This document shows positions 52,576 to 63,515 of a stretch of DNA of 64,000 nucleotides, piece by piece. Both the position numbers and the translations under genes were made by a program. Positions within the stretch are counted from its first letter, which is position 1, and each line of letters opens with the position of its first letter. The notes below the pieces were generated by a model. It was given only the letters and a program-made list of their open reading frames with translations. It was not told the origin of the DNA and ran no database searches. Source of the stretch: Aeromonas veronii (GTDB taxonomy: Bacteria; Pseudomonadota; Gammaproteobacteria; Enterobacterales; Aeromonadaceae); NCBI GenBank assembly GCA_041319085.1, contig CP101033.1, positions 2,878,501-2,942,500 of the forward strand, given 5' to 3'.

Positions 52576-53342
52576 TGCTGACCCGCGAAATCACCTTCTA
52601 CTGCCAGCAGGGGTTGAGCATCACCCAGGCCAAGCAGTTGAACCGGCTGGCGGGGATGTTCAAATCCACCATCCGCTGCGCCAACCTCACCCGGCGCCAG
52701 ACCGTTGCCGCCAGCAACCAGCTCTCCCTGCTGACCCTCGCCACCCAACCCGGCGACCTCTGCCAGTTGCAAATTGAAGGGTGCGATGCCGAACTGGCCC
52801 ATATGGCCTTCACCTGCTGGTGCGGCGAACTGGGTCAACCGCTGGTGCGCCCGCACACCGCCGCGCTGGCGGAGTTGCGACTGGCCAACGCCCTGCCCGA
52901 CTACCAGTTTGCCCTGCGCCAGCTGGCCCACAGCCCCGAACCGCTGACCAAGGCCGAGGCCCTCGACCATCTGATCGATCTGCTGCCCGCCGAGCTGATC
53001 ACCGACCGCGCCACACTGACCGCCGCGGTAGAGCGGCGCGAGCAGGTCTCGGCCACCATCATCCGCCCCGGCCTTGCCATGCCTCATGTATTGAGCGAAG
53101 GGATCAGCCAGCCAGCGCTGACCCTGCTCAATTGCAAGGAGCCCATCGAGTGGGGCTCTCAAATCGGGCAGGTGCAGACCATCATTTTGCTGGCGGTGCC
53201 GGTTGGTAGCGGACGGGAGACCCTGCGCCCCCTCACTCGACTGGCGCAGGCGATGATCGACGATGTGGTCAGCCACGCCCTGCTGTTGGCGGGCTCGGCC
53301 CCCGCCCGTCAGGCTATCGTCATCGAGAGCCTGCTGAGCTAG
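52575..53342 (+). CDS. HPr-like domain fused to PTS EIIA, active His of HPr absent
   Basis: A 255-residue protein. Residues about 1-83 follow the HPr fold pattern (REITFYCQQGLSITQAKQL, AGMFKSTIRC, SLLTLATQPGDLCQLQIEGCDAELA), but the position of the phospho-histidine in GLHARP is Ser15 (GLSITQ). Residues about 130-253 form an EIIA-fructose domain with phospho-His171 in RPGLAMPHVLSEG. So the EIIA half looks active while the HPr half does not. The gene is coupled to the lone EIIB. A regulatory or adaptor use of the dead HPr domain is an inference. Confidence 0.75.
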   Translation: MLTREITFYCQQGLSITQAKQLNRLAGMFKSTIRCANLTRRQTVAASNQLSLLTLATQPGDLCQLQIEGCDAELAHMAFTCWCGELGQPLVRPHTAALAELRLANALPDYQFALRQLAHSPEPLTKAEALDHLIDLLPAELITDRATLTAAVERREQVSATIIRPGLAMPHVLSEGISQPALTLLNCKEPIEWGSQIGQVQTIILLAVPVGSGRETLRPLTRLAQAMIDDVVSHALLLAGSAPARQAIVIESLLS

Positions 53343-53446
53343 GCGAATTGGCTCTGGGCGCTGCTTGCTGTAACGCCAGCCATTCATCCTGCCCTCAGCA
53401 CCCTGTGGTACACTCGCTGCCATCGTCTGTCTGAAGTGTGTATCCG

Positions 53447-54370
53447 ATGAAATCTCCCCGCCCCCGTCTCTCTGTCAGCCGTTCGCCGCGCGATAACGCC
53501 CCGCGCACGGCGGCCAAACCAGCCGCACCTCGCCATGCATCCCCCCACAAACCGGAGCTGGCCCCAGCGGATCGCAAATTGCTCCTGCTGAACAAGCCCT
53601 ACATGGTGCTCTGCCAGTTCACCGACGAGGCGGGCCGCGAGACCCTCAAGGATTACATCAAAGAGCCCGGCATCTACGCCGCAGGTCGGCTTGACCGCGA
53701 TAGCGAGGGGCTGCTGCTGCTCACCAACGATGGCAAGCTGCAGGCGCGCCTCACCCAGCCGGGGGAGAAGACCCCCAAGACCTACTGGGTGCAGGTGGAG
53801 GGGATCCCGAGCGAGGAGCAACTGGCCGCCCTGCGCGCTGGGGTGGAGCTCAATGACGGCATGACCCTGCCCGCCGGGGCGCGCATCATGGATGAACCTG
53901 CGGTGTGGCCGCGCAATCCGCCGATCCGCGAGCGCAAGGAGATCCCCACCAGCTGGCTGGAGATCACCATCATCGAGGGGCGCAACCGGCAGGTACGGCG
54001 AATGACCGCCCATATCGGCCACCCTACCCTGCGCCTTATTCGCTACGCCATCGGTGACTGGACCCTGGATGGACTGGCACCCGGCGAGAGCCGCAGCATG
54101 CCTGCCCCCGAGCTGGCGCCGAGCTCCAGCAGCCGCCCGCGTCCCTCCTCATCCCGTTCAGGCGCTCATACCGCCAAACCGGCCAAACCGGCAGGGGAGG
54201 CACCACGGCGGGCCAGCCAGCCGAGACGGGACGAGCGTCTCAGCAGCACTCACCCAACCGAGCGTTTAACCTCAAGCCCGAACGGTGGCAAACCCCGCAG
54301 CAGCGGGCGAGGAACGGCACGCAGACCCGCCCGTGCGGGCAATCCAGATAGCAGCGACAAGGAGTCATGA
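53447..54370 (+). CDS. rluE: 23S rRNA pseudouridine(2457) synthase RluE
   Basis: A 307-residue enzyme of the RsuA/RluB/E/F group. The catalytic aspartate is in [19 protein letters not shown] (near residue 85); other blocks are [22 protein letters not shown] and [25 protein letters not shown]. The core of about 180 residues is flanked by a basic N-terminal tail (about 45 residues) and a Ser/Arg/Pro-rich C-terminal tail of about 85 residues that enteric RluE lacks. The order rluE-nudJ-mnmA-hflD-purB supports the name. ATG 53447 is used. It overlaps nudJ by four bases. Confidence 0.86.
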   Translation: MKSPRPRLSVSRSPRDNAPRTAAKPAAPRHASPHKPELAPADRKLLLLNKPYMVLCQFTDEAGRETLKDYIKEPGIYAAGRLDRDSEGLLLLTNDGKLQARLTQPGEKTPKTYWVQVEGIPSEEQLAALRAGVELNDGMTLPAGARIMDEPAVWPRNPPIRERKEIPTSWLEITIIEGRNRQVRRMTAHIGHPTLRLIRYAIGDWTLDGLAPGESRSMPAPELAPSSSSRPRPSSSRSGAHTAKPAKPAGEAPRRASQPRRDERLSSTHPTERLTSSPNGGKPRSSGRGTARRPARAGNPDSSDKES

Positions 54371-54861
54371 TGAGCAATCAGGCAGAGCAATCGACCACCC
54401 GCCACGCCCCCATGGAGGCGCGCCTGACGGTCGCCGCCCTGGTGCAGTGGCAGGGGCGCTTTCTGGTGGTGGAAGAGGAGATAAAAGGCCAGCGCCGTTT
54501 CAACCAACCCGCCGGCCATGTGGAGCCGGGGGAAAACCTGCTTGAAGCGGCCTGTCGTGAGCTGAAAGAGGAGACGGGTCTGACCGCCACGCCGACCGCC
54601 TGGCTTGGTACCTATCTGTTCAAACCGGCCGACAGCGAGGCCACCTATGTGCGCACCGCCATCATCTTCGACCTTGAAAAAGCGCCGGGTCAGCACCATC
54701 CAGAGGATCCTGACGGTGATGTGCTGGCTTGCCACTGGCTCACCCTGGAGGAGATCGCCGAGTGCAAACCGGCCCTGCGCAGCCCCTTGGTGTGGCAGTG
54801 CATTCAGGATTATCTGGCGGGTACACGGCTGCCGCTCTCGGCCCTCAAGGCCTTTATCTGA
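54367..54861 (+). CDS. nudJ: Nudix hydrolase NudJ
   Basis: A 164-residue Nudix phosphatase acting on nucleoside tri- or diphosphates and hydroxymethylpyrimidine pyrophosphate. The Nudix box is [23 protein letters not shown] (given in two parts: [13 protein letters not shown] and [10 protein letters not shown]), preceded by RRFNQPA. ATG 54367 overlaps the rluE stop; a second ATG follows at once at 54370. A 157-base gap before mnmA contains a possible -10 box TAGAAT (about 54977). Confidence 0.88.
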   Translation: MMSNQAEQSTTRHAPMEARLTVAALVQWQGRFLVVEEEIKGQRRFNQPAGHVEPGENLLEAACRELKEETGLTATPTAWLGTYLFKPADSEATYVRTAIIFDLEKAPGQHHPEDPDGDVLACHWLTLEEIAECKPALRSPLVWQCIQDYLAGTRLPLSALKAFI

Positions 54862-55018
54862 GGCCATTTGACACTCTTTTTCGGTGACAACGGCCAACAA
54901 CAGAAAAACGATTTCCTGCTATCAGGCTCCTGATGGGAACTGCGGCATGGATATGTGACCGGGGGCGCAAAACTCTGGTAGAATACGCCCCGTTTAAACG
55001 AACTGGTAACTTCGACTA

Positions 55019-56125
55019 ATGACAGACAACAGCCAAATCAAGGTGATCGTCGGCATGTCCGGCGGCGTGGATTCTTCCGTCTCGGCCTACCTGCTCCAGC
55101 AGCAGGGCTATCAGGTCGAAGGCTTGTTCATGAAGAACTGGGAAGAAGACGACACGGACGAGTACTGCTCTGCCGCCCAGGATTTGGCTGATGCCAAGGC
55201 CGTCTGCGACAAGCTAGGGATGAAACTCCACACCATCAACTTCGCGGCCGAGTACTGGGACAATGTGTTCGAGCACTTCCTCGAAGAGTACAAGGCTGGC
55301 CGCACGCCGAACCCGGATATCCTGTGCAACAAGGAGATCAAGTTCAAGGCGTTCCTCGAATTTGCCGCCGAAGAGCTGGGTGCCACCTACATCGCCACCG
55401 GCCACTATGTGCGCCGTGACGACAGCACAGGCCGCCCGCGCCTGCTGCGCGGTCTCGATACCAACAAGGATCAGAGCTACTTCCTCTATACCCTGAGCGA
55501 GAAGCAAGTGGGTCAGAGCCTGTTCCCGGTTGGCGATCTGGAAAAGCCCGAGGTGCGCCGCATCGCCGAGCAGCTCGATCTCATCACCGCCAAGAAGAAA
55601 GACTCCACCGGCATCTGCTTTATCGGCGAGCGCAAGTTCAAGGACTTCCTGGCCAAGTTCCTGCCCGCCCAGCCCGGTAACATCGAGACCGTGGATGGCA
55701 AGGTGATCGGTGAACATCAGGGTTTGATGTATCACACCCTGGGCCAGCGCAAGGGCCTCGGCATCGGTGGTCGCAAAGATGCCACCGAAGAGGCCTGGTA
55801 TGTGGTCGACAAAGAGGTCGAACGCAACGTGCTGGTGGTGGCGCAGGGCGAGCATCCCCGCCTCTACTCCGATGGCCTGATCGCCAGCCAATTGCACTGG
55901 GTGGATCGCACTCCGATCCGCGAGCCGCGTCGCTGCACCGTCAAGACCCGCTACCGCCAGCAGGATATCCCCTGCCTGATCCAGCCCATCGACGATGAAA
56001 CCATCCGGGTCATCTTCGACGAAAGCCAAGCTGCGGTGACCCCGGGCCAGTCCGCCGTCTTCTACGACGGGGAAGTGTGTCTGGGCGGCGGCATCATCGA
56101 ACAACGTTTCAGCCATCCGGTTTGA
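55019..56125 (+). CDS. mnmA: tRNA 2-thiouridylase MnmA
   Basis: A 368-residue ATP-dependent thiolase that makes 2-thiouridine at the wobble position of Lys, Glu and Gln tRNAs with sulfur from the Tus relay. The PP-loop is [16 protein letters not shown] (residues about 11-26), the two catalytic cysteines lie in [11 protein letters not shown] and [13 protein letters not shown], and the C-terminal barrel includes [15 protein letters not shown] 55019 begins the standard N-terminus. hflD follows 23 bases downstream, as in enterics. Confidence 0.97.
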   Translation: MTDNSQIKVIVGMSGGVDSSVSAYLLQQQGYQVEGLFMKNWEEDDTDEYCSAAQDLADAKAVCDKLGMKLHTINFAAEYWDNVFEHFLEEYKAGRTPNPDILCNKEIKFKAFLEFAAEELGATYIATGHYVRRDDSTGRPRLLRGLDTNKDQSYFLYTLSEKQVGQSLFPVGDLEKPEVRRIAEQLDLITAKKKDSTGICFIGERKFKDFLAKFLPAQPGNIETVDGKVIGEHQGLMYHTLGQRKGLGIGGRKDATEEAWYVVDKEVERNVLVVAQGEHPRLYSDGLIASQLHWVDRTPIREPRRCTVKTRYRQQDIPCLIQPIDDETIRVIFDESQAAVTPGQSAVFYDGEVCLGGGIIEQRFSHPV

Positions 56126-56148
56126 ATCCTTAACAGAAGGCAGCAGAC

Positions 56149-56763
56149 GTGAGCGATAAATTCCAAGACAGAACAATGGCCTTTGCCGGCATCTGCCAGG
56201 CCGCGTATCTGGTGCAGAAGGTGGCCCGAGACGGCAGCTGTGACGAGGCGGCCCTGCGCGAGAGCCTCTCCAGCATTCTGGTGACCAACCCGAGCCAGCC
56301 GCTCGAGGTGTTCAACAACACCCATCTGGCCATACGCGACGGCTACCGTGCGCTGGTCGAGCAGCTGGGTGCCGACGGCAGCCAGAAGAATGCCGAGCTG
56401 ACCCGCTACGTGGTGAGCCTGATTGCACTGGAGCGCAAGCTGGCCAAGCGTAAGGACATTCTCAACATGCTGGGTGAGCGGATCAGCCAGATCGGTCGCC
56501 AGCAACAGCACTTCGATCTGCTCGACGAGCAGATTTTGGCCAACATGGCGAGCATCTACAGCGATCTTATCAGCCCCATCGGGCCACGCATCCAGGTGGC
56601 GGGTACCCCGCTGTTCCTGCAGCAACCGCTGGTGCAGCACAAGGTGCGCGCCCTGCTGCTGGCGGGCATTCGTGCCTGCGTGCTGTGGCGTCAGCTCGGT
56701 GGCAGCCGCACCCAGATCATCTTCGCTCGCAAGAAGATGGTGGAGCTGGCCAAACGTTACTAA
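56149..56763 (+). CDS. hflD: HflD family protein
   Basis: A 204-residue, mostly helical protein associated with the inner membrane; HflD influences lambda lysogeny in E. coli and its housekeeping role is unclear. Family sequence includes [36 protein letters not shown] and [16 protein letters not shown]. It starts at GTG 56149 with AAGG upstream. It is located between mnmA and purB, the conserved order. Confidence 0.93.
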   Translation: MSDKFQDRTMAFAGICQAAYLVQKVARDGSCDEAALRESLSSILVTNPSQPLEVFNNTHLAIRDGYRALVEQLGADGSQKNAELTRYVVSLIALERKLAKRKDILNMLGERISQIGRQQQHFDLLDEQILANMASIYSDLISPIGPRIQVAGTPLFLQQPLVQHKVRALLLAGIRACVLWRQLGGSRTQIIFARKKMVELAKRY

Positions 56764-58263
<1,500 letters not shown>

Positions 58264-58281
58264 GCCAACCGCTACTGACGA

Positions 58282-58315
58282 AGGGGCCCTGTGCACGATA
58301 CGCTACAGGGCCCCT
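58282..58315 (+). terminator. purB terminator hairpin
   Basis: AGGGGCCCTGT and ACAGGGCCCCT form an 11-bp stem with a 12-base loop; the tail GTTATTTT is modest. Confidence 0.7.
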
Positions 58316-58401
58316 GTTATTTTCCTGCCACGGCAGGATCCCGAGTGGCTTTTCCCAAGCCCGCCTTGGGCAAAACCTCTTTGCGAGACACGAGAAACAG
58401 C

Positions 58402-59532
58402 ATGTACGAACTCAATCTGGATATCGCTCACTTCCTTGAGCACTACTGGCAGAAGCGTCCGCTCCTTATCAAGGGCGGCTTCAAGGACTTTCAGGATCCC
58501 ATCAGCCCGGACGAGCTGGCGGGTCTGGCCATGGAAGAGGTGGTAGAGTCCCGCCTCGTCACCCGTTTCGACGGCAAGTGGGAGGCGGCCCACGGCCCCT
58601 TCGAATCCTACGACCATCTGGGCGAAGAGAACTGGACCATTCTGGTACAGGCTTGCAACCACTGGGCTCCCGAGGTGAACGAGCTGGCCGTGCCGTTCCA
58701 GTTCATTCCGGGCTGGCGCCTGGACGACGTGATGGTGAGCTTCTCCACCCCTCACGCGGGTGTCGGTCCCCACATCGACAATTACGATGTGTTTATCACC
58801 CAGGGTCTGGGCAAGCGCCACTGGCGCGTTGGCGATGCCAAGCCGCTCAACGAGTTTGCCGCCCACGCCGCCCTGCTCCATTGCGAGCCGTTCGAGGCGA
58901 TCATCGACGTCATCATGGAGCCGGGCGACATCCTCTACATTCCGCCCGGATTCCCCCACGAAGGCTACGCCATCGAGCCCTCGATGAACTTCTCGGTCGG
59001 TTTCCGCGCACCGGATGCCAAGGCGCTTATCTCCTCCTTCGCCGATCACCTGATCGACAACGAGGTGCGCACCGAGCGTTACACTGACCCGGATCTCAAG
59101 CCCCGTGCCCGTCACGGCGAGATCCAGCCCCACGAGCTACACCGTCTGCGCGAGCTGATGCAGCAGGCACTCGATGACGAGACCCTGTTCAAAGAGTGGT
59201 TTGGCACCATGATCTCCGAGGCCAAGCACGATCTGGATGTCAATCCGGTCGAGCCGGACTACAGCGCCGAGGAAGTGGCCGACCTGCTGACCCAGGGCGA
59301 GCCCGCCATCAAGGTGCCAGGTCTGCGCACCGTCTGGTTCAGCGGCGAGAGCCAGCAGTGCTATATCGACGGCGAAGCCTGGACCCTACCAAGCATCGAT
59401 CCCGCCGCCATTTCGCTCTTGTGTGACAAGGACATCATCACTCAGGCCGACATGGTTGAACTGGCCGATCAGGCCGGCTTCCTGCAACTGCTGACCCGTC
59501 TGGTCAACCGCGGTTACTGGTTCTTCAACTGA
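58402..59532 (+). CDS. roxA: Ribosomal protein uL16 arginine hydroxylase (RoxA/YcfD)
   Basis: A 376-residue JmjC-type Fe(II)/2-oxoglutarate oxygenase that hydroxylates an arginine of ribosomal protein uL16. The iron ligands are His124 and Asp126 in GPHIDNYDVF and His186 in IPPGFPHEGYA. The C-terminal winged-helix-like dimerisation and wing region matches YcfD length. ATG 58402 gives the MYELNLDIAHFLEHYWQKRP start of the family. In E. coli this gene lies after purB-phoPQ; here phoPQ is elsewhere and roxA follows purB directly. Confidence 0.93.
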   Translation: MYELNLDIAHFLEHYWQKRPLLIKGGFKDFQDPISPDELAGLAMEEVVESRLVTRFDGKWEAAHGPFESYDHLGEENWTILVQACNHWAPEVNELAVPFQFIPGWRLDDVMVSFSTPHAGVGPHIDNYDVFITQGLGKRHWRVGDAKPLNEFAAHAALLHCEPFEAIIDVIMEPGDILYIPPGFPHEGYAIEPSMNFSVGFRAPDAKALISSFADHLIDNEVRTERYTDPDLKPRARHGEIQPHELHRLRELMQQALDDETLFKEWFGTMISEAKHDLDVNPVEPDYSAEEVADLLTQGEPAIKVPGLRTVWFSGESQQCYIDGEAWTLPSIDPAAISLLCDKDIITQADMVELADQAGFLQLLTRLVNRGYWFFN

Positions 59533-59552
59533 TCCAGCTGTGACGGAACGAC

Positions 59553-59577
59553 AAAAGGCGCCTTATGGCGCCTTTTT
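59553..59577. terminator. roxA terminator
   Basis: AAAAGGCGCC and GGCGCCTTTT(T) pair around TTAT; it serves roxA and may also end the convergent acetyltransferase transcript. Confidence 0.88.
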
Positions 59578-59593
59578 CAGAGATATCGACGAT

Positions 59594-60115
59594 TCATCCC
59601 TCGATCGGTGCTTCGTCAGGCAGTTCATCAAACAGGGGGTGGTAGAGCACCTCACCCTGCACAGCCGCAAAACCGCCTTCCTGCAGCTCCATCGCCATAA
59701 AGCAGTCGGCGGGGACTTCGTAGATGCAGTGCAGGTCGAACTCGCTGGCCGGGCGGAAACCGAAACGGCTGTAGTAGGCCGGATCGCCGAGTACCACCAC
59801 CCCTTTCCAGTCCATCTCGAGCGCCGTATCAAGCCCTTCACGGATCAGATCCGAGCCAATCCCCTGACCTTGCCAGTCGGGATGGACCGCGACCGGCGCC
59901 AGACCGAGCCAGGGCCCTTCGATGCCATTAATGGTGATCGGGCTTAGCATCAAGTGCCCCATGAACTCGTACTCTTCCTCCTCGACCATGGTCACCACGG
60001 CAGCGCCACATTCACGCAGACGGTTGACCAGTTCGGCCTCATCGGAACGACCGAAGACGGCACTCAGCAGCTCATAGACCGGCAGCATGTCGCCGGGGCG
60101 CTCGGTTCTCAACAT
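59594..60115 (-). CDS. GNAT N-acetyltransferase, YhbS-like
   Basis: A 173-residue GCN5-related acetyltransferase. The acetyl-CoA loop is HPDWQGQGIGSDLIREGL, preceded by GPWLGLAPVAV, and the C-terminal VVLGDPAYYSRFGFRPAS is typical of the YhbS group. The acceptor is unknown. It is separated from the larger acetyltransferase gene upstream by six bases, so the minus-strand genes from pdxH side onward may form one transcription unit. Confidence 0.85.
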   Translation of the reverse strand: MLRTERPGDMLPVYELLSAVFGRSDEAELVNRLRECGAAVVTMVEEEEYEFMGHLMLSPITINGIEGPWLGLAPVAVHPDWQGQGIGSDLIREGLDTALEMDWKGVVVLGDPAYYSRFGFRPASEFDLHCIYEVPADCFMAMELQEGGFAAVQGEVLYHPLFDELPDEAPIEG

Positions 60116-60121
60116 CAGGTA

Positions 60122-61753
60122 TTACTCCTCGTACTGCAGAGCGGGCATTATTCCACACAACAGTTGGTCATTCTGAGTACCTTTGTCCAAAAATGGGAGG
60201 GTGCACTCAGGAAAACGCGCTGCAAACTGCTGCTTCAAGGCTGACAGCGTAGCCGGGGTGACCCTGCTCATCGCCTCACAGTAGGCCAGCCAGAGGGCGG
60301 GAGCCTCCCGCGCCAGCCGCGCGAAGGTCAATTCGGGTGCTTGATGCCAACAGCCATCCAGCTCGTCGACCAGCTCCGGCAGCTCCACCAGCAGCCGTAA
60401 CTGCTGATAACGTATCTGCGGCGAGTCACCTTGGTCACCCAGCGCCTGCGCCAGCAATGGGTTGAACCAGTGGAGCCGTGATGCGCGCTCCTCACTGCTG
60501 AGCAGATCGGGCCCCTGGCGCTGCAGCGCGGCCAGTTGCAGCAGCCATGCCAGCCCCTGCTCATCCCTGTCTTTCAGCAACACTCCAGCAAGATGGGGCA
60601 ACTGCTCCGGATCGGCCTGATCCAGCAGATCAACGGGGTAACAACGGAGCTCCAGCGCCCCCCCAAGATGCGGCGGACAGCAGGGCTCCTCACCAGTTCC
60701 GATCTCATCCACAAAGAGCGAGAGGACCAGCTTGCCGTTGGCACTCTGTCGATCCGACCTTGCTGAATCGCGCAGGATCACCACGGCAATCCGCTCATCC
60801 GCCAGCCAATGGGAGATCTCATCGAGCAAGGGGGCGGGCAAGGAGCGGGCGCGATCCAGCCGCCAGTAACTCACCTCGCACGGCTGGCGACCACCGAGAT
60901 GGCGCAACCCGCGATAGTGCATCCCCAGTTTTGCCATCACCCTGCCTGAGGCGAGGTTGTCCGGCATATGGCGAGCCGTCAGCGCTGGCAATTTCAACTG
61001 CTCAAAGGCAAACCCCTTGACCAAGCGGGCGGCCCGGGTCGCCAGACCGCGATTCTGCCAGGGTACGCCAACCCACCAGGCCAACTCGCCGTTCCAGTGC
61101 AAGGCGATCACCCCGATCAGCGCCGCCCCTTGCTCCTCTGGCAAGGTGATGGCCCAACTCCAGCCAAGCCCAAGCGCCGCCTTGCGCCAGCAGAGCGCCA
61201 GCCAGTCGCGGGCTCCCTCCGGCGGATAGGGGTGAGGAATATTGAGGGTGTAGCGGGCCAGCGCCTGGTCGCTGCAGTAGCGCGCGATCTCGCGATCATC
61301 GGTCGCCTGCAGTGGTCGCAGCACGACGCCTGATAGCGGCTGATCCTCAGCCAAGGTCGGCACCGTCACGCGGCGTGCCAACAGACGATTGAGCACAGCG
61401 CCCAAATCGGCCTCGGGGGTGAGCGGCAGATCGGCCCCCACCGGCCCAAGAGTAAGCAGCCCCTGCTCCCTGGCGAGGGTCAGCAGCGAGGTAGAGGCGC
61501 TGATCAGGACTTGGCGGCTGGGATCAACATGAAAATCCGCCAGCAGATCGCCATCGAGCCAGGCGGCCAGCAGGGCTCCCGGACAGAGCACCCCGTCAGG
61601 AGGGCTGCTCGCCCAGGGAGCATCGGTTTGATCGAGGGCGGCGGCCGCCTCTTTGCCGAGCAGCAGCTGCCAGCGATGACCTTGCTGCTGCCAGTGCAGC
61701 AACAGCGCAGCCCACTGCGGTTGCCACAGACTGGCCTCGATCAGCAGTTCCAT
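60122..61753 (-). CDS. Three-part protein with central RimJ/RimL-type GNAT domain
   Basis: A 543-residue protein. Residues about 1-140 match nothing I recognise (LLLGKEAAAALDQTDAPW, SASTSLLTLAREQGLL). About 143-300 is a GNAT acetyltransferase of the RimJ/RimL type, with LRPLQATDDREIARYCSDQ and the acetyl-CoA motif PWQNRGLATRAARL (231-244). The last ~240 residues are an unassigned domain (ERIAVVILRDSARS, LARLAREAPALWLAYCEA-like helices near the end). ATG 61753 is preferred because it overlaps the GST stop as TGATG; the frame runs back to 61837. Acceptor and role unknown. Confidence 0.7.
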   Translation of the reverse strand: MELLIEASLWQPQWAALLLHWQQQGHRWQLLLGKEAAAALDQTDAPWASSPPDGVLCPGALLAAWLDGDLLADFHVDPSRQVLISASTSLLTLAREQGLLTLGPVGADLPLTPEADLGAVLNRLLARRVTVPTLAEDQPLSGVVLRPLQATDDREIARYCSDQALARYTLNIPHPYPPEGARDWLALCWRKAALGLGWSWAITLPEEQGAALIGVIALHWNGELAWWVGVPWQNRGLATRAARLVKGFAFEQLKLPALTARHMPDNLASGRVMAKLGMHYRGLRHLGGRQPCEVSYWRLDRARSLPAPLLDEISHWLADERIAVVILRDSARSDRQSANGKLVLSLFVDEIGTGEEPCCPPHLGGALELRCYPVDLLDQADPEQLPHLAGVLLKDRDEQGLAWLLQLAALQRQGPDLLSSEERASRLHWFNPLLAQALGDQGDSPQIRYQQLRLLVELPELVDELDGCWHQAPELTFARLAREAPALWLAYCEAMSRVTPATLSALKQQFAARFPECTLPFLDKGTQNDQLLCGIMPALQYEE

Positions 61754-62367
61754 CAGCGGGTCTGACAGGCCGCTGGCAGCGTCAGGTGACGGGGGTGGGC
61801 CTCGATACGGGCGATCCAGCCGCGAATGGCCGGCCATCCCTGCAGGGAGAAGATCCCCTCCTCTGCCACATGGGTGTAGGCATAAAGGGCGATGTCGGCG
61901 ATGGTCGGCGCATCACCGCACAGGTAGGGGCTCTGTTTCAGCTGCTGCTCCATCACCGCCAGCGCCTTCTCGCCACCGGCTTTCAGCCCGTCGAGCCGCG
62001 CCTCCTGGGACTCGGGGCGGCCGAGATAATGAACAATAAAGCGGGCCACTGCGATGTAGGGCTCATGACTGTATTGCTCGAAAAACATCCATTTGAGCAC
62101 CTCGGCCTGCTGGCGCGGATCAGTTGGCCACAAGGCGCTGCCTTGCGCCAGATAGAAGAGGATGGCATTGGATTCCGCCAGCGCATCGCCTTGGCCAATC
62201 TCCAGCACCGGGATCTTGCCATTGGAGTTCATGGCCAGAAACGCGGGGGTACGGGTATCCCCCGCCTGAATATCTACCGCGACCCACTCAAGGGGCAGCG
62301 CCAGCCAGCGGGCCAGCAACCACACCTTGTAACAGTTGCCTGAACGCAGATCACCATACAGACGCAT
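61753..62367 (-). CDS. Glutathione S-transferase family protein
   Basis: A 204-residue GST. The N-terminal thioredoxin-like half has MRLYGDLRSGNCYKVWLL (active-site Ser near residue 9) and NSNGKIPVLEIGQGDALAESNAILFYL with the cis-proline and the glutathione-binding ES pair; the C-terminal half is helical (YLCGDAPTIADIALYAYTHVA, the N-capping box). ATG 62367 follows AAGGAG by five bases. It overlaps the next gene by one base, so the two may be functionally linked. Confidence 0.9.
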   Translation of the reverse strand: MRLYGDLRSGNCYKVWLLARWLALPLEWVAVDIQAGDTRTPAFLAMNSNGKIPVLEIGQGDALAESNAILFYLAQGSALWPTDPRQQAEVLKWMFFEQYSHEPYIAVARFIVHYLGRPESQEARLDGLKAGGEKALAVMEQQLKQSPYLCGDAPTIADIALYAYTHVAEEGIFSLQGWPAIRGWIARIEAHPRHLTLPAACQTR

Positions 62368-62403
62368 ACACACTCCTTGTGAACACGGATTTGAACAGCG
62401 CGA

Positions 62404-63042
62404 TCAGGGGGCAAGACGCTCGATATGCCAGCCATCCCCTTCGCGAGTGTAGAAGAAGCGGTCATGCAGCCGGTGCTCGCCCCCCTGCCAGAATTCCACC
62501 GTTTCGATCACTACCCGGAAGCCACCCCAGAAGCTCGGCAACGGCACGTCGCCATTGGCAAACTTCTGTTTGAGCTCGAGGAACTTGGCCTCCAGCACGC
62601 CGCGGGCCGAGATACGGGTCGACTGCTTGGAGACCCAGGCGGCGATCTGACTATCCTTGGGACGGCTGTGGAAATACTTCATCACCTCGAAGGTGCTCAT
62701 CTTCTCCACCCGACCGGTGACGTGAACCTGTCTGTCCAGCGTGTGCCAGGGGAAGAGCAGGCTGATACGGGGGTTGCTCTCCAGCTGCTGCGCCTTGCGG
62801 CTACCCATGTTGGTGTAAAACACCATCCCCTGGGCATCGTAGTGCTTGAGCAGCACGGTACGCTGCCAGGGCTGGCCGTCGGCATCCACGGTGCCCACCA
62901 CCATGGCGGTGGGATCGGTCAGTTTGGCCTCACAAGCCTGCGCTAGCCACTTCTCGAACAGCGCCAGCGGCTCGGCCGGCAGATCGGCCCGGTGCAACCC
63001 GCCACGGGAGTATTCACGGCGCAGATCAGCAACATCCATCAT
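62404..63042 (-). CDS. pdxH: Pyridoxamine 5'-phosphate oxidase
   Basis: A 212-residue FMN enzyme that makes pyridoxal 5'-phosphate from pyridoxine or pyridoxamine phosphate. Typical sequence: [60 protein letters not shown], and the C-terminal [18 protein letters not shown] with RLHDRFFY. Two adjacent ATGs exist; the first is used. The vitamin B6 cofactor product is required by GabT in the same window, but no direct link is implied. Confidence 0.95.
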   Translation of the reverse strand: MMDVADLRREYSRGGLHRADLPAEPLALFEKWLAQACEAKLTDPTAMVVGTVDADGQPWQRTVLLKHYDAQGMVFYTNMGSRKAQQLESNPRISLLFPWHTLDRQVHVTGRVEKMSTFEVMKYFHSRPKDSQIAAWVSKQSTRISARGVLEAKFLELKQKFANGDVPLPSFWGGFRVVIETVEFWQGGEHRLHDRFFYTREGDGWHIERLAP

Positions 63043-63138
63043 CTTGATTTTCCTTCAAATAAATAATGGTTCCACGACCATCAAGAGAATGATTGCGGGC
63101 ATTGTGCTCCGCTCATCTGTCAGTGACAAGCCATAACA

Positions 63139-63167
63139 CAACGGGGAGGCGACTGCCTCCCCGTTGT
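63139..63167 (-). terminator. Terminator of protease/lipoprotein unit
   Basis: CAACGGGGAGGC and GCCTCCCCGTTG form a 12-bp stem with a four-base loop, just downstream of the minus-strand small lipoprotein gene. Confidence 0.75.
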
Positions 63168-63185
63168 TGATTCACGACATGCTCA

Positions 63186-63515
63186 TCACTGGTTAGAAAC
63201 TGCGGATTTCAATGGGCAATGAATCATCATGCGCTGGTTATACTCACGGGCGTAAGCACTCAGCCTGGCATGTGCCTCTTTCTGCTCGGGTCTTATCACA
63301 TCACCCAACCCATCCAGATAACGCACGCCGCAGCGAGCCTTTGCCTTTGCCTGCTGCTCGGCTGCAATACCAGGGGCGAACTCCCCCCGCCCGGCTATCA
63401 CTATCAGGCGATAATCCTGCCTGGCGAGGTTTGCACTCAGCTCCTGTTCCAGCGTACGGGCATCGACCTGACAGCCACCGAGCGTGGCAAACAGCAGCAG
63501 AGGGATTCCCCTCAT
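63186..63515 (-). CDS. Small lipoprotein, unknown function
   Basis: A 109-residue protein with a lipoprotein signal (MRGIPLLLFATLGGC, lipid Cys15) and a short mature domain (QELSANLARQDYRLIVIAGRGEFAPG, KARCGVRYLDGLGDVIRPEQ). Two further cysteines, near residues 65 and 100, could pair. GGAGG precedes ATG 63515, which overlaps the stop of the metalloprotease gene by four bases. No known family recognised; coupling to the protease is the only clue. Confidence 0.65.
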   Translation of the reverse strand: MRGIPLLLFATLGGCQVDARTLEQELSANLARQDYRLIVIAGRGEFAPGIAAEQQAKAKARCGVRYLDGLGDVIRPEQKEAHARLSAYAREYNQRMMIHCPLKSAVSNQ

